Shown one piece after another: positions 60,750 through 64,000 of a stretch of DNA of 64,000 bases; within the stretch, counting starts at the first letter, position 1; every line of letters begins with the position of its first letter. Origin of the DNA: Megamerina dolium (taxonomy: Eukaryota > Arthropoda > Insecta > Diptera > Megamerinidae); assembly GCA_963854835.1 (NCBI GenBank), contig OY978526.1:65200765-65264764 (forward strand), written 5' to 3'. The notes under the pieces are model-generated. The model had not been told where the DNA came from, did not search any database, and saw nothing but the letters and a program-made list of their open reading frames with translations. A program made the position numbers and the translations under genes.

Positions 60750-61930
60750 ACTTTTTCGAAACATACTTATTCATTATCCAAACTCCTTGGGGGTGCTCAA
60801 ATATAAAATTGACGGTCTCGTAAAAATTGCGCACTTCACTCCTAGAAATCATCTCTAGAGGGGTAAAATACTAGATGATCCCCATTAGTATTTCCTCCCC
60901 AACATTTTTCTGATACGTACTTATCCTTGATCTTCAATCCTTATGGGTGCATCCTATTACATCGATGTTGTTATAAAATTCATTCGTTCCACTCCAAAAA
61001 GTCACCTCACAGAGGTATAAAATGTCAAACCGATCGTATTAATTTTCTCGTCTTAACATTTGTCCGGGGAAAATATTTACCACCTAGTTCTACTCCTTAG
61101 AGGGTCTCACCGTCAAAATTGACGCTCTAATAAAATTCGCTCCTATCGCTAGCTTAGTGTCTCTGGAGGGGTAAAATGTATTATCGACCCCCCTTATCTT
61201 TCCACCGAAAATATTTATATCCTATTTTTATCTCCTAAGGGCACGCTTCTACGAAATTAAGCTGTAGATATCTGAAAATCATCAAATTAGACCATAATTT
61301 TTCAGGAATTGCTTAAGACCCAAGAAATTAATGAACAATCCCATTAACTTATCCGCTCCAGCATTTTCGCCAAACATATTAACCCCTATCTTTACCACTT
61401 TAGGGGGTTGCCATACAAAATGAACACAAAAGCACTTAAAAATTGGCAAATAGCTCATAACTGTCTAGGAATCGGTTGTAGAGGTATCAAGTGTAAGACC
61501 TACCCCCATTATTTATTTCACTCCAACGTTTCCCCCGAATTTACTTACTCCCTATCTCCAACCATCAACGTGGCTGTTATACAAAATAAACGAAAAAATC
61601 TGATAATCGAAAAATATCGCAATAATTGCATAGGAATAATCTCTAGAGTAATTAGATGTCAACTCACATTAACTTTTTCTCCCAAACCATCTTTCCGGAA
61701 CCATCACTGAGGTGGGCTTTGCTGCGAATTGAAAATTTTAAAATATTTTTGCAACCCACCGCTAATAGGGTACCCATAAGACGGTAAAATATATGGTATA
61801 GCCGACTTTTGTTTAATATTTCATCTTAGCATTTTCCTCCCGCATACTTACTTCTACCTGCACTCCTAAGGGTGCGCCAATAGAAAATTTGCGACAAAAT
61901 CAACTGAAGATATAGTCATTCTTCTTGAAT
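60750..61930. repeat. Satellite-like array, about eight diverged units of about 150-160 bp
   Basis: Each unit has TACTTATCCCCTATCTCC-like sequence, a CCTTAGGGGGTGC-like block, ACAAAATTGACG, then TAGAAATCATCTCTAGAGGG and GTAAAATG, and CCCCATTA followed by TCCAACATTTT. The G-rich block recurs near 60792, 60948, 61100, 61248, 61403, 61567, 61710 and 61882. Single units also occur near 28775 and 55800. Confidence 0.7.
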
Positions 61931-63361
61931 GCAATAATAATTGAGTGTTGATATTTATTAACAGATAGAAGATAGAAGATGATCAATTATACCAAGGTTG
62001 ATAAAAGTAATCAACTTCAAACACATAGCAATAAATCTATGCAAACTTTTGGTCATATGACACATAATTGAAAGATAAACGAGATAGATAAAAATTTATG
62101 AAAGAATAAAAAATTATATAAAATAAATAATAATTAGGTAACAATGCCAATATAACTATTGGGGTATGCTTATTTATTCTGTTTAATGTTATTATTTTTT
62201 AGTTATATTCTTATTAATTGTTATAGTATAAATTAATTTGAAATTGTAGTGAATGATCTCGTATATGTCTTTGTATTAATACTCGTATTAACTGCAAATA
62301 GTTAATCAAAATAAAAAATTATCAAAATGAAAATATATTAGTTTGCATATTGACAGGAATTTAGACACAAGTATTAATGAGATACAATATGAGACACCAG
62401 CTTTACATATGTAGATAAATAGAAGCAAGCTGAAATTTGAACAGAATGATTTAATCTTAAATGACTTTATATACATGAATATATTTGTGGATTGATATGT
62501 ATTGCAATGTGACATACTACAAAAAGCATTGTTATGCGATTCGACTTCGACTTTTACGATTAGAATATAATCGTTTGTATGGATTGTGAGGCAGTTTAAT
62601 ATATATATTTCTAAAACTGGTAAAAATTAGTAAGAATATTTTCAAAAGCAACAACTTTTATAATTTCGTAGCAAAACATGCATAGCGATGCTTAATTTGG
62701 TGTGAGTAATTTTGATAGAGAATGCTTAGTGATGGATTTTTAAATATGATGTATCAGATTGAAGATAAATACTGTATGTCAAATTAAAGTATACTGACAT
62801 CTAATATGAATAACAATATACAAGACAAATATTTACAAATACCCAAATATTATGTAAGCAATGTTAAGATCAATTCATATAATGGTGATGAAGACAATCG
62901 CATAGCTTCACTCATTGAACGCACATATTCCAAAGCGGAAGTACATAGTTTGTTTTTGTATAAACGCAGAAAAAAATAAACAAAATTAAATGAAATTTGC
63001 ACCGATCCATATTTTGAGCATAAGTACTAAAAAAGTAGTGGGTTCATTTGTAGATAAATACAAATTCAAGTTGGCCATTGAGTGAGAGTAGGTGTTTGGT
63101 TTTGGGGTATGTAAATATGAGTAATTTCTTGTAGCATAATTTTTCTTAAGCTAAACGATTTTGAACTTTTTTCTTATTATTGTTATCGTTGGTGTTGTTG
63201 TTGATGGTGCTCGTGGTGGTGAAGGTGGTGGTGCTGTTGGTGATATTTGGATTATTGTTACCATTGTTGAGCAAATTGTTGTTTACTCATTGTTTAATTA
63301 TTGTTTAATTGGAACTGTTGTAGTTGTTGTTGTTGATTTTTGAAAATATTACTACATTTAC
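61931..63361. other. AT-rich DNA with a TTG/GGT triplet stretch
   Basis: At 63175-63340 TTG, GTG and GGT triplets dominate. The resulting frames are rich in Val, Gly or, on the other strand, Thr, Pro and Gln, and are not convincing genes. Confidence 0.35.
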
Positions 63362-63394
63362 CTATCTCTCTAGGTAGGCGCTTAATGTTATTGT
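63362..63394 (-). CDS. Possible 33-nt microexon
   Basis: On the minus strand TTGCAG is followed by 33 nt and then a donor (GATAG before GTAAATG). Read in the phase left by the exon at 63862-63920 it gives DNNIKRLPREI. The splice signals are fair and the phase fits, but so short a stretch could match by chance. Confidence 0.22.
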   Translation of the reverse strand, partial: TITLSAYLER

Positions 63395-63861
63395 CTGCAA
63401 TTGTTGCCATTGCGTGAAAGGTATAGAAAGAGTAGAAAGAAATCATTCAATTTTTTAGTGATGGTAGTTACGATGGTGGCGATACACAAAATTTGTGGGT
63501 TTTATTGTATGAAATACATTGTTTTTATGCACGAATATACATATATTAAATGATATGTCATTAGCATTTACGAGTATATTCGTGCATACGTGCAAATGTA
63601 ATTCATTGAATTTCTTTTGTATATATTTATATGCAACCTTTTTTGTGATCAGTTTTTTTTTCGGAAAAAATATTTCTTTATTCTATTCGTTTTATTTGAT
63701 AGGTTTTGGCTTTGTCATTATTAAAATGAATCTCACCTACTAATTTCATATATGTGTGTCTGTGTGTATAGAAAAGTATATACCCAGTCGGAAAATGACT
63801 GGTGTCACTTTGAACGTAACTTACAAGATATGTAAAGTATATGTATAAAGTAGGTAGTTAC
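63395..63861 (-). other. Interval between the two possible exons
   Basis: AT-rich, no open frame of note. It would be an intron if both exons are real. Confidence 0.3.
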
Positions 63862-63920
63862 CTTGCACTTTGGTTGCTTCTTTGACGATATTTTCATATA
63901 ATTCAACATAATGTATCGCC
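63862..63920 (-). CDS. Possible 59-nt coding exon of an unknown gene
   Basis: On the minus strand a very strong T-rich tract (over 20 T in about 25 bases) and TTTGGAG lead into 59 nt that read AIHYVELYENIVKEATKVQ, followed by a donor, CAAG before GTAACT. The peptide looks like an amphipathic helix with ordinary codon use. I do not recognise the protein; the gene would extend off the right edge. Confidence 0.35.
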
Positions 63921-64000
63921 CTCCAAATAAAAAAAAAAAAAAATAAAAAAAATAGTGCGTCATTTAAACTGATCTGTTTCTCAATATAACTCTTCATCTA

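Noticed and set aside
63161..63343. Gly/Val-rich frame near the right end
   Set aside because: Triplet-repeat DNA (TTG/GGT); no real protein features on either strand.

Overview
This window comes from a very AT-rich insect nuclear genome, almost certainly a fly (Diptera). The evidence is introns of about 65-90 bp in the one complete gene, several mariner and Tc1-like DNA transposons, jockey-, I/LOA- and RTE-like retrotransposon pieces, tRNA-derived SINEs, and a DINE-1/Helentron-like repeat family with a (GTCC)n core. I see no bacterial-style genes, operons, CRISPR arrays or true tRNA/rRNA genes. The species cannot be fixed from the sequence alone.

Layout. 1-912: the last intron and C-terminal exon of a methionine-rich, DPF-containing protein on the + strand (possibly the clathrin adaptor lap/AP180), followed by several kb of low-complexity AT-rich DNA. 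4.0-7.9 kb: a hAT-like MITE, an (AT)n tract, a SINE and an 8-bp tandem repeat. 10.25-11.15 kb: a broken non-LTR retrotransposon with RNase H. 12.0-14.3 kb: the only complete host gene, with eight exons that join into a 577-residue coiled-coil protein resembling the outer dynein arm docking subunit ODAD3/CCDC151. 14.5-19.2 kb: a transposon cluster with two PIF/Harbinger relatives, a Tc1-like element nested inside a deleted mariner-like element, and a SINE. 22.7-31.1 kb: two mariner relics and two MITEs in otherwise empty DNA.

33-48.5 kb: the DINE-1/Helentron-like family dominates. Its copies differ in the number of internal units of about 295 bp, some are tandem, and one has been hit by a jockey-like fragment and a SINE. 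48.6-57.3 kb: a MITE-like hairpin, an old satellite-like array, a mariner fragment, and a Myb/SANT-like pseudogene with a SINE beside it, flanked by an 18-bp target duplication. 58.67-59.86 kb: a fairly young 5'-truncated RTE-like retrotransposon with an open reverse-transcriptase frame and an (AAGT)n tail. 60.75-61.93 kb: a second satellite-like array. The last kilobase has two possible small minus-strand exons.

Between these features most of the DNA is featureless AT-rich sequence. I found no multi-gene system. The points of most interest are the modular Helentron-like family, the paired Harbinger remnants with two converging gene ends, the Tc1 element with repeated internal motifs in its ends, and the possible small exons. 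All calls are from reading alone; no alignment or database search was run.
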